Below, one piece after another: positions 1 through 9,698 of a stretch of 64,000 bases of DNA (position 1 is its first letter; the number at the start of each line of letters is the position of its first letter). The stretch is taken from positions 22,846-86,845 of the forward strand of contig DAIRSI010000019.1 in assembly GCA_036804505.1 (NCBI GenBank), given 5' to 3'. Both the position numbers and the translations under genes were made by a program. The stretch comes from Phocaeicola_A sp036804505 (GTDB lineage Bacteria > Bacteroidota > Bacteroidia > Bacteroidales > Bacteroidaceae). The notes beneath the pieces were generated by a model. The model ran no database searches. It worked only from the letters and a program-made list of their open reading frames with translations, and was not told where the DNA came from.

Positions 1-608
1 CCGTCCGGTTCGATTGCCACTGGTTGATGTTGCCAGTGAATAAGGTCATGGCTAGTGCTGTGACCCCAATTCATATTGCCCCATACGGAGGCGTAAGGGT
101 TGTGTTGGAAATAGAGATGATATATACCGTCTTTGTAAAACATACCGTTGGGATCGTTCATCCATCCGTAAATAGGGGCGTGGTGGAAGGCCGGACGATA
201 CTTCTCCACGTTGGTGGAATCGAAAGTATTGCACTGTTTGATTTCCTTCCAGCACACATCCTCGCGTGGGTCACGCACATTTGTACGATCGTTACCCGTG
301 CTGATATCCAATACAATCGTCTTACCTTTATATCTTTTTAAATCGAATGGTACGTAATAGTCTATTTTGCTTTGAGCCAGACGTACATTAATCTGTTGGT
401 CGATATAACTGCCAAGCAGTACATTGATATGTGTCTCAGGAGCCTGTTCCTCTACAGGCATGAGGAGATATCGGCTGTTGGCTTTCACTTTCACTAAGGT
501 ATTATTGGTACCCAAGTAGTTCGTTTGCAAGCCGTCTTGTTGGGCAAAGGCCGGACTACATAATGTAATAACCATTAGAAGGGTCAACATTAAATTACTT
601 TTCATCAT
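1..608 (-). CDS. GH32 fructan hydrolase (levanase/inulinase type), 3' part outside the window
   Basis: Hydrolyses beta-fructofuranosyl bonds in levan, inulin or sucrose. The gene reads leftward from the ATG at 608 and about 202 residues are present. A signal peptide ends near residue 22 (SPAFA then QQD), with no lipobox, so the enzyme is predicted to be periplasmic. Residues 25-140 form an N-terminal beta-rich domain of the sort seen on Bacteroides GH32 enzymes. The GH32 signature WMNDPNG starts at residue 149, with the catalytic nucleophile Asp152, and is followed by HLYFQHNPY and WGHSTSHDLIHW, both typical of the first blades of the five-bladed propeller. It lies 76 bp after the SusD gene in the same direction and is probably its operon partner. 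Endo versus exo activity and the linkage preference cannot be decided from this part. Confidence 0.93.
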   Translation of the reverse strand, partial: MMKSNLMLTLLMVITLCSPAFAQQDGLQTNYLGTNNTLVKVKANSRYLLMPVEEQAPETHINVLLGSYIDQQINVRLAQSKIDYYVPFDLKRYKGKTIVLDISTGNDRTNVRDPREDVCWKEIKQCNTFDSTNVEKYRPAFHHAPIYGWMNDPNGMFYKDGIYHLYFQHNPYASVWGNMNWGHSTSHDLIHWQHQPVAIEPD

Positions 609-684
609 GGCGAATTGTTTATTTAGATACTGCTAAGTAATAAAAAATATTCGATTTCTCTGTCATACAGATAGATGATTATCT

Positions 685-2469
685 TTATTTAAATGAAGCA
701 TAACCTGGATTCTGTACATAGAGTCCGCCGGAGAAACCATACTGATTGTTGGGTATGGCAAGATATTCGTCTTTGCCTTTGGTGAATTTGGAGTTAGCAT
801 AATAAATGCGTTTGCTCTTCTCTGCATTCAGGTATTTGTTCATTACCTGGTCCGCAATACCCCATCGAACCAAATCGAAGAAGCGTTCTCCCTCCATAGC
901 CGTTTCCAGTCTCATTTCCGTGCGCAATGCTTTGCGAGCATAATCTTGTGTCCAGTTGTCGGCCGTGTAGAGGCTGATGGAATAGTTTGCAGCATTCTTG
1001 TTGCGATCTGTAAAATCCTTGACATAACTGCTGTTTTTGGCACGTTCGCGAACTTGGTTTATCAGAGTACGGGCTGCAGTCAGGTCATTGCCTATTTCGA
1101 TAAGGGCTTCAGCTTTCCATAGCAGCACATCTGCATAGCGGATAATCTGCCAGTTCATTTCGCTTGCACCCCAAGGCCATCCCTGTATCATGTCGGGACT
1201 TTCGGGTGAAACCCAGAAACGTTTCGTACAGTTGTAGCCGTAAGTTCCCTTGTCGCGAACCCATCCGTTGCAGGCTGTTTTGGTGTAGGTCTTCCATGAA
1301 ATGTTCGGACGACCGATGACAAAATCGAGACGTGGGTCCACATTCGGACTGGTATTCGCAAGTGTGTATGTATTGTTACCGTTGTCGGTTACCTTGCTAT
1401 AGTCGGTTTTTGATTGGTAATCAAAATCGGGAAGTCCATTGGCGTCGGTCTGGTAGGCATTGATGAGGTCTTGGCTTGGCAGGAAAAATCCATCACCACC
1501 GTAAGGGCTGCCACCAGCAGGTGAATTAAGCAGGTTACTCCAGTTGATTCGGCCGCCATTCACTGTACCGTCGTTGGATGAGTATTGGATGGCGAATACC
1601 GATTCTTTTCCATTTTCATTGGCAATAAGATCGAGACCTTGGAAGTCACTTAGCAGTCCAAACTTACCGCTATTGATAAGTTTGTCACACAAAGTTACAA
1701 CTTCTTGCATCAAAGTCTTGTCCACTGAAGTCACGGCATTTGTTGACGGATCTTGCTTATAAGCTTGATAGAGCTTGATTTTAGCTGCATAAGCATAAGC
1801 GATATATTTGTTTACACGACCTATTTCTGTCTGAGTTTCGGGCAGCACTTCTGCTGCACTGAGCATTTCTTGTGCCAGTTTGCCGAGAATCTCGTCACGG
1901 GTGTACTGGTCGTTTCTTATTGTCAAATAACCGTCGTTGCTTGCTACAGTCTCGTCGAAATAAGGAATTTTATTGAACAGGCGGCTCAATTCGAAATAGA
2001 AATGAGCACGGAGTACCTTCATTTCAGCTATGCGTATCTGTCGGTTCTCTATTTGGTTATCGGTGGCATTGTCAAGTACGCGCAGAGCTGAGTTGCAACG
2101 CTGTACACTGCAATAGAGATGGTACCATTTGGTGTCTATGTTGCCATTGCTTCCATCCACGTCAAATGTTTCCATTTTGTGTACTTCATTCACGTCTCCT
2201 ACACCGCCTCCACCTTTATAAGCGTCATCAGATCGAACTTCGCCGTAGCTCCAATTGGTTGTGGGGAAGAAACATACACTGTTGGTTTGTCCTGCCGGTC
2301 CGCCGAGTGCTGCATAAGCGGCATTGATCAAAAGATTTGCTCCGTCCACCGATGTCATGGTCTCGTCGCTTAATGTAGCCTGAGGAGGGTTGTCAAGAAA
2401 TGTGTCTTCATTGCATCCTGCTGTTATCAAGCTTGCTACACCTGCCAAAAATATATATCTTAATTTCAT
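685..2469 (-). CDS. SusD/RagB family outer-membrane glycan-binding lipoprotein (fructan locus)
   Basis: Cell-surface lipoprotein that binds oligosaccharide and acts as the lid of the partner SusC channel. The N-terminus (MKLRYIFLAGVASLITAGC) is a lipoprotein signal with the lipid-attachment Cys at residue 19. The 594-residue length and the C-terminal block (ALRTEMRLETAMEGERFFDLVRWG, and a closing NPGY) are typical of SusD proteins; the N-terminal half holds the TPR-like helices (VLRAHFYFELSRLFNKIPYFD). It sits 36 bp downstream of the SusC gene and upstream of the GH32 gene. Fructan as the substrate is inferred from the GH32 enzyme and the sugar-binding sensor next door, not from this protein. 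Confidence 0.95.
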   Translation of the reverse strand: MKLRYIFLAGVASLITAGCNEDTFLDNPPQATLSDETMTSVDGANLLINAAYAALGGPAGQTNSVCFFPTTNWSYGEVRSDDAYKGGGGVGDVNEVHKMETFDVDGSNGNIDTKWYHLYCSVQRCNSALRVLDNATDNQIENRQIRIAEMKVLRAHFYFELSRLFNKIPYFDETVASNDGYLTIRNDQYTRDEILGKLAQEMLSAAEVLPETQTEIGRVNKYIAYAYAAKIKLYQAYKQDPSTNAVTSVDKTLMQEVVTLCDKLINSGKFGLLSDFQGLDLIANENGKESVFAIQYSSNDGTVNGGRINWSNLLNSPAGGSPYGGDGFFLPSQDLINAYQTDANGLPDFDYQSKTDYSKVTDNGNNTYTLANTSPNVDPRLDFVIGRPNISWKTYTKTACNGWVRDKGTYGYNCTKRFWVSPESPDMIQGWPWGASEMNWQIIRYADVLLWKAEALIEIGNDLTAARTLINQVRERAKNSSYVKDFTDRNKNAANYSISLYTADNWTQDYARKALRTEMRLETAMEGERFFDLVRWGIADQVMNKYLNAEKSKRIYYANSKFTKGKDEYLAIPNNQYGFSGGLYVQNPGYASFK

Positions 2470-2505
2470 GATTCTTATATTTTAATTGTTGTATGATGTT
2501 GTTGA

Positions 2506-5500
2506 TTAGAATCCAAGAGATACACCGAATGAGACGGTACGAGGCAATGGATAAACAAATCCCAGTCCCTCAGGGTCAGCTCCTGTGTAACTTGTTATTG
2601 TGAAGATGTTTTGTGCCTGCATATATACACGTGCGTTATGCAGGCTCAGCTTGTTGAGTACCGATTGAGGTAATGTATAGCCTAGGGTAAGACTCTTCAG
2701 CTTGATATAGCTTCCGTCTTCGATGTAGAATTGCGAACCTTGATTTTCATTGTTGGTGTTTACCGTGGTCAGTGCAGGTGTATTGCAATTATAGTAACCT
2801 GTCGTACCAAAATCTTGGTAAGCTTTCATTGCGTCGAGCAGACGTGTGGAGTGGTTGCCTGTCCAGCATTGGAACAAGTCAGTGTAATACTTTGAGTTGT
2901 TGTAAGCATCTCTGATCATTCCATTGAAGAACAAACTCAGATCAAATCCTTTGTATGAACAACTCAGATTAAGGCCTCCAATAAATTTAGGATTATCACT
3001 TCCCAGCCATGTGCGGTCATTGGTATTGATTTTTCCGTCACCATTTGCATCTACGTATTTGATACGTCCTACACCCGGAGCACCGAATTCTACATTGTAT
3101 TTGCTCTTGTATTCGTCCACTTCGGCTTGTGAATGGAATATACCGTCAGTTTTGTATCCGATCCATGAGCCGAAAGGTTGTCCTACTAATGTTTTATCCA
3201 CACCGTTACCACCGCCATAGGTATAATAAATGTCTTTAGAGAGTCCCGTCACCTTGTTCTTGTAAAGAGACATATTGAATGAAGCTTCATAGTTGAAATT
3301 TTTAATATGATCACGCCAGGTCAGTGTAGCCTCGAATCCCTTGTTCTCCATATCGCCGCCATTGTACCAGGCATAACCGCCTTCACCGATTACAGCAATA
3401 TAAGGACGCTCTACAAGCATGTCTTTGGTTTTCTTGTAGAAATAATCCAAAGATACATTCAAACGGGAACGAAGGAGTGAAGCATCGATACCTAAGTTTG
3501 TCTGTGTAGTGGTTTCCCAAGTCAAATCCGGATTGGTGGATCTCGTTTTGTAAGCACCAGCAGCGAGTGTACTTCCATCGCCTGTGAGATTGTAGCTGGC
3601 ATCTTTCAGACTGACGAGATATTTGTTATAGAATGCATCATTGGCGATTATGTCGTTACCATTGATACCCCAAGATGCGCGTAATTTTAAATCATCAAGC
3701 CATGAAGCCGTGCTTTTCATAAAGTTTTCTTTCGAGATTCTCCATCCTGCAGAGAAAGAAGGGAATACTTCGGCATTATGGTCTTTGCTTAGACGAGATG
3801 ATGCGTCGCGGCGTACCGTTCCTGATAGCAGATATTTTTCGTCGTAGCTGTAGTTCACTTTACTGAAGAATGAGATCATGGAATAATAGCTGGCATTGGC
3901 ATTCACAGTCTGTCCTGATGTCACTGCATCCAGATAGATATAGTTTTTGTCTTCGATGGCCAGATTTGTGCCATAGCCGGATTCTGTTTTATTGGCGTAT
4001 TTCTTTGATTCGACGCCTGCAAGTGCATTAATGCTGTTTTTGCCGAAGTCGATGCTATAGTTGGCTGTGTTTGTCCATACCCAGTCGGTTTGGCGAACTT
4101 GTGATTGAGTGAGTTTGTTCACTTGGTCGCGAGCCCATTTCGGCTCCCACAACTTGTTGTTCTCATTGTAGTAATTTATACCGAAGTTAGAGCGTAATAT
4201 CAATTTCTTGATAGGCTCTATTTCAAGGTAGGTATTGCCGAAGACACGCCAATATTCGTGACTGTTGTTCTTTTGATTTTCTTGAAGACGCAGATAGTTT
4301 GGAGCATCACCGAGCACGTCACCGATGGCATCGTTATAGTTGCCTTCCGAGTCATAGACGGTTTTGGCAGGATGCTGCTTGATTACACCTTCGTTCACTC
4401 CACTGTCCTCAAGTGTCTGTGTCCAATAGTTCACTGCAATGTTTTCTCCGACACGCAGGTGGTTGTTCAGAAATTTATAGTCACTTGCCATTCTCGTGTT
4501 GAAACGTTTGAATTCCGTGAACTTTACAAGTCCCTTGTGGTCAAGATAATTCAGAGTGAGTGATGTGGAACCATTGTCTGTACCTTTGGAAAGGTTTATA
4601 TTGTAATTTTGCATCCAGGCTGTCTGGTAGATTTCTTTTCGCCAATCGGTGTCTTGCGCATGCACGAGTACACCGTTCAATCCCATGTAATCTTGCAATT
4701 TGGGTGTGCTTCCGTTTCCGTAGACTTCGCTGGAAGGAGTGGCGCCGTTGTTGGCATATTTGTAAGCTTGCCAATACACTTCACCCCATTCGTTGGCATT
4801 AAGCATGTCGAAACCACATGTGTATTTCTGGGCTGTGAGTGAAGCATCAACAGTTACGCGTGTTTCACCTTGTTTGGCACGCTTGGTCGTGATGATGATG
4901 ACACCGTTGGCAGCCTGCGCACCATAGATGGAGGCTGAGGCAGCATCTTTGAGCACCTGAATCGACTCAATGTCGTTGGCGGAAAGTATGGAAGATAGGT
5001 TTTCACGTGTCATCACACCGTCGATGACATACAATGGCGAGTTGGCACCGTCGCGGAACGATGACTTCCCACGTACTAAAGTCGATGTGTTTGTGTTGCC
5101 GGGAGTACCATCGGTGGTGATGTTCACACCCGATACACGACTCTGCAGACTGGAAAGAACGTTGCCTGTGGGTATATCGGCCACATCTTTCATTTTCACA
5201 ACTGACACGGAACCGGTGAGGTCGGCTTTCTTTTCAGACATGTAACCGGTTACCACCACTTCTTTAAGAGTCTGTACATCTTCATGTAGCACCACTTTCA
5301 TCCCGTTTGATGCTGCCACATTTAGTGTAACGAATCCTATGTACCTGAATTCGAGCGTAGCACCTGCACGGCTCACTTTAATGGAAAAATTTCCGTCCAA
5401 ATCAGTAATGACGGCATTTTGGGTACCTTGTTCTCTGACTGTCGCGCCAATGACGGCTTCTTTGTCAGTGGCAGAAATTACATTACCTTTTATAAGGGTT

Positions 5501-5577
5501 CCTTGAGCGTTGATTACCATGCTCACGAACAATAATGCCATGACTGCAAACATTCGAGTTAGATTTTTCTTTTGCAT
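2506..5577 (-). CDS. SusC/RagA family TonB-linked outer-membrane transporter (fructan locus)
   Basis: TonB-dependent channel importing oligosaccharides into the periplasm. It has 1023 residues: a signal peptide (about 1-24, ending VINAQG), a carboxypeptidase-regulatory-like beta-sandwich (about 28-105: GNVISATDKEAVIGATVREQ...), a TonB-box-like and plug region (LTGSVSVVKMKDV, LVRGKSSF, PLYVIDGV, ASIYGAQAANGVIIITTK) and a C-terminal 22-strand barrel ending in aromatic GVSLGF. There is no STN/anti-sigma signalling domain at the N-terminus, which fits control by the adjacent hybrid sensor rather than by an ECF sigma factor. First gene of the SusC-SusD-GH32 operon. Confidence 0.96.
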   Translation of the reverse strand: MQKKNLTRMFAVMALLFVSMVINAQGTLIKGNVISATDKEAVIGATVREQGTQNAVITDLDGNFSIKVSRAGATLEFRYIGFVTLNVAASNGMKVVLHEDVQTLKEVVVTGYMSEKKADLTGSVSVVKMKDVADIPTGNVLSSLQSRVSGVNITTDGTPGNTNTSTLVRGKSSFRDGANSPLYVIDGVMTRENLSSILSANDIESIQVLKDAASASIYGAQAANGVIIITTKRAKQGETRVTVDASLTAQKYTCGFDMLNANEWGEVYWQAYKYANNGATPSSEVYGNGSTPKLQDYMGLNGVLVHAQDTDWRKEIYQTAWMQNYNINLSKGTDNGSTSLTLNYLDHKGLVKFTEFKRFNTRMASDYKFLNNHLRVGENIAVNYWTQTLEDSGVNEGVIKQHPAKTVYDSEGNYNDAIGDVLGDAPNYLRLQENQKNNSHEYWRVFGNTYLEIEPIKKLILRSNFGINYYNENNKLWEPKWARDQVNKLTQSQVRQTDWVWTNTANYSIDFGKNSINALAGVESKKYANKTESGYGTNLAIEDKNYIYLDAVTSGQTVNANASYYSMISFFSKVNYSYDEKYLLSGTVRRDASSRLSKDHNAEVFPSFSAGWRISKENFMKSTASWLDDLKLRASWGINGNDIIANDAFYNKYLVSLKDASYNLTGDGSTLAAGAYKTRSTNPDLTWETTTQTNLGIDASLLRSRLNVSLDYFYKKTKDMLVERPYIAVIGEGGYAWYNGGDMENKGFEATLTWRDHIKNFNYEASFNMSLYKNKVTGLSKDIYYTYGGGNGVDKTLVGQPFGSWIGYKTDGIFHSQAEVDEYKSKYNVEFGAPGVGRIKYVDANGDGKINTNDRTWLGSDNPKFIGGLNLSCSYKGFDLSLFFNGMIRDAYNNSKYYTDLFQCWTGNHSTRLLDAMKAYQDFGTTGYYNCNTPALTTVNTNNENQGSQFYIEDGSYIKLKSLTLGYTLPQSVLNKLSLHNARVYMQAQNIFTITSYTGADPEGLGFVYPLPRTVSFGVSLGF

Positions 5578-5628
5578 AATTTTTTAGGATATTGATGTTT
5601 TTTGATATTAGACTTTTTGTTTTCTGCT

Positions 5629-5637
5629 GCAAATATA
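5629..5637 (-). promoter_or_regulatory. -7 promoter element for the fructan SusC operon
   Basis: The minus strand reads TATATTTGC, a perfect match to the Bacteroides -7 consensus TAnnTTTGC, about 52 bases before the SusC start codon. No good -33 TTTG is visible at the usual distance, as expected for a promoter that needs an activator. Confidence 0.6.
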
Positions 5638-5758
5638 AAATGGAATTATATCCACTCTGTAACACGGATGTTTCGAAAAATGCGAAAAATCGTTCATGTA
5701 ACAAATGTTTCATTGATTGAACGATGTTTCGCATTAATATGGACAAAAAGGTGAATTT

Positions 5759-8434
5759 CTATTTGACTTCTCCCGGAAGTACACCAAAATATTCTTTATA
5801 ACATTTGGAAAAATAAGATGGAGATGAGAATCCTACTTCGTAAGAAATCTCTGCAATAGTCTTGCTGTCTGATTTAAGAAGACGCTCGGCACGCTTGAGG
5901 CGGGTGATTCGGATAAGTTCTACAGGTGAAGACCCAGTGAGAGCCTTTACCTTACGGTATAGCTGTACCCGACTTAATCCCATGTCGGCACTGAGCGTTT
6001 CCACGTTGAGTTCTGAATCGGACATCTGGGCCTGTATCTGTTTGCGAAACTCGTTTATAAATAATGTTTCAGCATCCTTCTGCTTGTCATCCATTATTTC
6101 GCTGTTGCTGAACACGTCACGTAGCAGACGGCGATTGGCTAACAAATTTTTCACACGAGCCAGCAATACTTTACTGCTGAAAGGTTTGGTAATGTAAGCA
6201 TCAGCTCCGTAATCGTAACCTTCTGCTCGCTGATCTTCCTGTGTTCGGGCTGTAAGCAGTATGACAGGGATATGACTGGTGACAGTCTCCCGTTTCAATC
6301 GGTTACACATTTCCAAGCCGTCCATCACGGGCATCATCACGTCACAGATAATCAAGTCGGGCACTTCTCTTATAGCCTTTTCCAGTCCTGACTGACCATC
6401 GGCTGCATGCTTTACTTCATATTCGGATGAGAGCAAAGACGTTACGTATGTACGCACATCATCATTGTCATCCACTACCAGCACCGTAGGCTTGTCCTCA
6501 TCAGGGATAGGATTAGTGATGCGTTTTAGCTCCAAGCCTTCTTTTTCCCTTACCATTGTTTCACCTGCAATGATATAAGTCTCTTCATGATTTGCAGGAT
6601 TGGTATGTATATTATCCCTGCACGGTAATTCCTGTACGTTGCCTACAGATATGGTGACAATGAATATGGAACCTTGGCCCTCGGCACTTTTTGCACTTGC
6701 AGAACCGCCCATCAATTCTGCGAACGCTTTTACCAAAGCCAGACCAATGCCCGTACCCCCTACATTGTTATTGTGAGCTTGATAAAAGCGGTCAAATACA
6801 TGCGGAATCTTGTCCTTGGGTATGCCGATACCATCATCTTCAACGGTAAGCGTTACCAGGTCTTCGTCTTTTTGTACCGATACTTTGATGTGACCTCCAT
6901 TGTGGGTATATTTTAATGCGTTCGATATAAGATTGTAACAAATGCGCTCCATTTTATTGAGATCGGCACAGATTGTCAGACTTTGAGGTGCGTCAGTGAC
7001 TATGCTGATTTCCTTTGTGGTAGCCGCAGGTACAAAACCGGCTATCCATTGACGCAGATGTTCAGCCAAGTCAAAAGTACTGAAGTTTACCTCCATCTTG
7101 CCGTTTTGCACTTTGCGGAAGTCGAGTATTTCACCTATAAGCCGCAGCATTACGTTCACATTCTTACGTGCCACTTGCAATAATGAACGTTGACTTTCGC
7201 TCATATTATTATCGTCAAGTAAACGCTCCACGGGGTCGGCAATCAGTGTTAACGGTGTGCGGAATTCATGGCTCACATTGGTAAAAAACTGCAACTTGGC
7301 ATTGGTCGCTTCTTCAGCCATTCGCCGTTTCATGGCGATTGTGCGGTACACATATACAAAGAAACCGATTAGCAGCAGTAGGATGATGAACGACAAAAGC
7401 AGATAGATTCGCTGGTGGTTGTATTGTGCCAGATATTGATCCACCTTGTCGTGAAGTTCGATTAACCTGGTGCGTTGATAGTTCATTTCATCCACTTGGA
7501 TGAGCATGGCTCGTGCATTGTCGGGTGTTACGATAGCTGCTTTTAGATAGTTCTCCTTTTTGAAAGATTCTTTTTTCAGAATGTTCATAGCCAATTGCAT
7601 CACAAGATCGCCTCGTGTCGGGTAGATGTAGGATGCTGCCAGTTCCCGCTTTGCCACATTGTGCAGTCCTCCATCAGGAGTAGGGAGTCCGTCTACTCCT
7701 ACATATATAATGTGGTTACCTGATATTTGTCGTTCAGCTTCCTGCCTTGCACCCATTGCCATGCGGTCGTTTTGTCCAAACACACAGTTAATATCATGTC
7801 GTTTTTGCAAGACTTCATTCATGGCTTTCACTCCGCTTTCTTTAGTCCAATCACCATTTATGCTGCAGATGAGTTTGATTTCCGGAAAAGACTTTAATGC
7901 ATCACAAAATCCACGATGTCTTTCTATGGCGGGTGAGGAAGTCTGTAGTCCTGTTATTTCCATCACGTTACCTTTTCCTTTTAGAACCGTTCCGACATAT
8001 TCACCCATTACTCGACCAATTTCGTGGTTGTCCGCTCCGATGAAAGCTGTGTATTTGGGGGAGTCAATCTTTCGATCGAAGAGTATTACTGGTATGCCCT
8101 TGTCGTAAGCGCGGTTGATGGCCGACGAAATGGTATGCATTTGATTAGGAGAGGCTATGAGCAGATTTACGCCTTCATCGATGAACCGGTTTATCTGTTC
8201 AATTTGCCGTTGGTCATTATCATCTGCTGAGGCAAAGCGGAGATCTACGTTATTGTATGAGAAGGAAGCGATGCGCAGCTCATCGTTCAACTTGTCTCGC
8301 CAGATATCTTCACTGCATTGAGATACGCCTATAACATAATGCTTTTCACTGTGCGAACATGCGGAAATACTGATTGACAACAGCAGGTATATCAATGCTT
8401 TCAGATATATGTTGGAACAGACAGTTTTATTCAT
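5759..8434 (-). CDS. Hybrid two-component system sensor/regulator (HTCS) with periplasmic sugar-binding domain
   Basis: One-polypeptide membrane sensor and transcription activator, 891 residues. Domains in order: N-terminal export signal (a possible lipobox SISAC at residue 26); periplasmic-binding-protein domain of the LacI/ribose-binding type (about 32-320: VIGVSQ, LIASPN, PVILFDRK, VFGQND, VGVDGLP); one membrane helix (343-364); histidine kinase with His389 in FFTNVSHEFRTPLT, N box near 505, G boxes DDGIGIP and GTGIGLAL; receiver (about 648-765) with phospho-acceptor Asp698 in ICDVMMPVMDG; AraC HTH (about 800-891). HTCS proteins with this binding domain regulate fructan loci in Bacteroides thetaiotaomicron by binding fructose; the same role is inferred here from the adjacent SusC/SusD/GH32 genes. 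The gap to SusC is 181 bp. Confidence 0.95.
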   Translation of the reverse strand: MNKTVCSNIYLKALIYLLLSISISACSHSEKHYVIGVSQCSEDIWRDKLNDELRIASFSYNNVDLRFASADDNDQRQIEQINRFIDEGVNLLIASPNQMHTISSAINRAYDKGIPVILFDRKIDSPKYTAFIGADNHEIGRVMGEYVGTVLKGKGNVMEITGLQTSSPAIERHRGFCDALKSFPEIKLICSINGDWTKESGVKAMNEVLQKRHDINCVFGQNDRMAMGARQEAERQISGNHIIYVGVDGLPTPDGGLHNVAKRELAASYIYPTRGDLVMQLAMNILKKESFKKENYLKAAIVTPDNARAMLIQVDEMNYQRTRLIELHDKVDQYLAQYNHQRIYLLLSFIILLLLIGFFVYVYRTIAMKRRMAEEATNAKLQFFTNVSHEFRTPLTLIADPVERLLDDNNMSESQRSLLQVARKNVNVMLRLIGEILDFRKVQNGKMEVNFSTFDLAEHLRQWIAGFVPAATTKEISIVTDAPQSLTICADLNKMERICYNLISNALKYTHNGGHIKVSVQKDEDLVTLTVEDDGIGIPKDKIPHVFDRFYQAHNNNVGGTGIGLALVKAFAELMGGSASAKSAEGQGSIFIVTISVGNVQELPCRDNIHTNPANHEETYIIAGETMVREKEGLELKRITNPIPDEDKPTVLVVDDNDDVRTYVTSLLSSEYEVKHAADGQSGLEKAIREVPDLIICDVMMPVMDGLEMCNRLKRETVTSHIPVILLTARTQEDQRAEGYDYGADAYITKPFSSKVLLARVKNLLANRRLLRDVFSNSEIMDDKQKDAETLFINEFRKQIQAQMSDSELNVETLSADMGLSRVQLYRKVKALTGSSPVELIRITRLKRAERLLKSDSKTIAEISYEVGFSSPSYFSKCYKEYFGVLPGEVK

Positions 8435-8621
8435 GACAATAATTTATATAGTAGTGATATAGTAGCCAAGTTGTTGTATCAAGAAAAAGCATAATGGATT
8501 TTATGATTTTTCTTTGCAATTATACGACATTTAATTTATTATATCAACAAAACTGTTCTTTTTTCCTTTTATTATTTCTCTTATCTTTGTAAACTTTGAT
8601 TGTTTTTATTGACCATTCTTA

Positions 8622-8696
8622 AAAGTTTGCCCTGTGTACCCTACACCAGAAAACGTTGAATATCAGATCTTACTGGTGTAGGGATGAAAAATTATG
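8622..8696. repeat. Left copy of a ~70 bp hairpin element, inverted relative to 20905-20976
   Basis: The core is a hairpin with 11-base arms CCCTACACCAG (8639-8649) and CTGGTGTAGGG (8673-8683) around a 23-base loop. The whole segment recurs in opposite orientation at 20905-20976 with only a few substitutions and small indels. It abuts and includes the stop codon of the AraC-type gene. No transposase or integrase is nearby. There is no T-run after the arm, so it is a poor intrinsic terminator. Confidence 0.85.
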
Positions 8697-9570
8697 TGTT
8701 ATGCTTCTCCCGATACTCGGTCGGCGTCAATCCGGTTACTCTCTTGCAATATCTTGTGAAATGGGAATTACTGCAGAAATTCATGCGGTCGGCAATATCG
8801 GTGAGAGTGAGATTTTGATCATTCAAGAGCCGTACTATCTCAAAGGCGGCATAATATTCTATCCATGTAGAGGCGGGCTGATTACTCACGGTTTGACTTA
8901 TCTGAGAGAGATATTTCGGGGTAATGCAGAGTTTGGAGGCGTAGAAGGCTACATCACGATTGATAAGACTGTGCTTCTGAGTAAGATTTAGAAAATGTAT
9001 GAAAATACGGGCTGAATTGTCATCTGTCTGCATGTTTCTTATCAAGGTGGAATAAACGTTCCAGATATCGAAGAGAAATATCTGGAGCACTCTACCGATA
9101 ACGTCATCATGGAACAGGGCATCTTCGTTGGCAAGACGGTAACGAAACTGAAGAAAGTCACCGTTCAGGTACCCTAAAGACTTATTGTCCAATGAAAATA
9201 CCGGATTCATCTTAATGAAGATATACCCTTTTGCAGCCCAAATCATTTCGGGATTGTACAAACCAAGAAAGTCTGATGACACCAATAGGAAATCGGCTTC
9301 AAAATCATCAGAATAACTCACGTCCTCAATCGTATTGCTCATTTGCCAGATCACAAAGTCATTGCGCCCTGCCGTATATATCTGCCGGCGGTCGGAGAAT
9401 GTCATCGAACCATTAATCACGATGATATGGATGTGATAATCGCTTATGAAATCAGAAGGGCGACATGCATCTGCCTTTGTGTTTAATAATCTAACCTGCT
9501 TCATATCTTTTGCAATAATTTCCAGTTCAAATGTAATATAAATCTGCTGAATACCAATGAATAATTTCAA
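8692..9570 (-). CDS. AraC family transcriptional regulator
   Basis: DNA-binding regulator of 292 residues (270 if the internal ATG at 9504, MKQVRLLN, is used; the sequence does not decide). The N-terminal part looks like a cupin-type ligand-binding domain. The C-terminal ~105 residues hold the paired AraC helix-turn-helix (FYASKLCITPKYLSQISQ; LTLTDIADRMNFCSNSHFTRYCKRVTGLTPTEYR). It is divergent from the exported aldo/keto reductase gene with 128 bp between them, the usual arrangement for a regulator of the redox cluster at 9699-13664. The inducing ligand is unknown. Confidence 0.9.
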   Translation of the reverse strand: MKLFIGIQQIYITFELEIIAKDMKQVRLLNTKADACRPSDFISDYHIHIIVINGSMTFSDRRQIYTAGRNDFVIWQMSNTIEDVSYSDDFEADFLLVSSDFLGLYNPEMIWAAKGYIFIKMNPVFSLDNKSLGYLNGDFLQFRYRLANEDALFHDDVIGRVLQIFLFDIWNVYSTLIRNMQTDDNSARIFIHFLNLTQKHSLINRDVAFYASKLCITPKYLSQISQTVSNQPASTWIEYYAAFEIVRLLNDQNLTLTDIADRMNFCSNSHFTRYCKRVTGLTPTEYREKHNT

Positions 9571-9662
9571 ATATTATGTTTTGTCTTTCACATTTTTCCG
9601 TAATCTGTAAATTGTGAAAGACGGGAGGTAAAATGTATATCAATAATAATTTGTCATCGTTG

Positions 9663-9671
9663 TACCTTTGC
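9663..9671 (+). promoter_or_regulatory. -7 promoter element of the aldo/keto reductase gene
   Basis: TACCTTTGC matches the Bacteroides -7 consensus and lies 27 bases before the ATG at 9699, in the intergenic region shared with the AraC regulator. Confidence 0.6.
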
Positions 9672-9698
9672 AGCATAAAACAATAAAACTAAGATAAA

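Noticed and set aside
8582..8589. TATCTTTG on the plus strand as a promoter for a small RNA through the left hairpin element
   Set aside because: No -33 partner, and the right copy of the element lacks an equivalent, so support is too thin.
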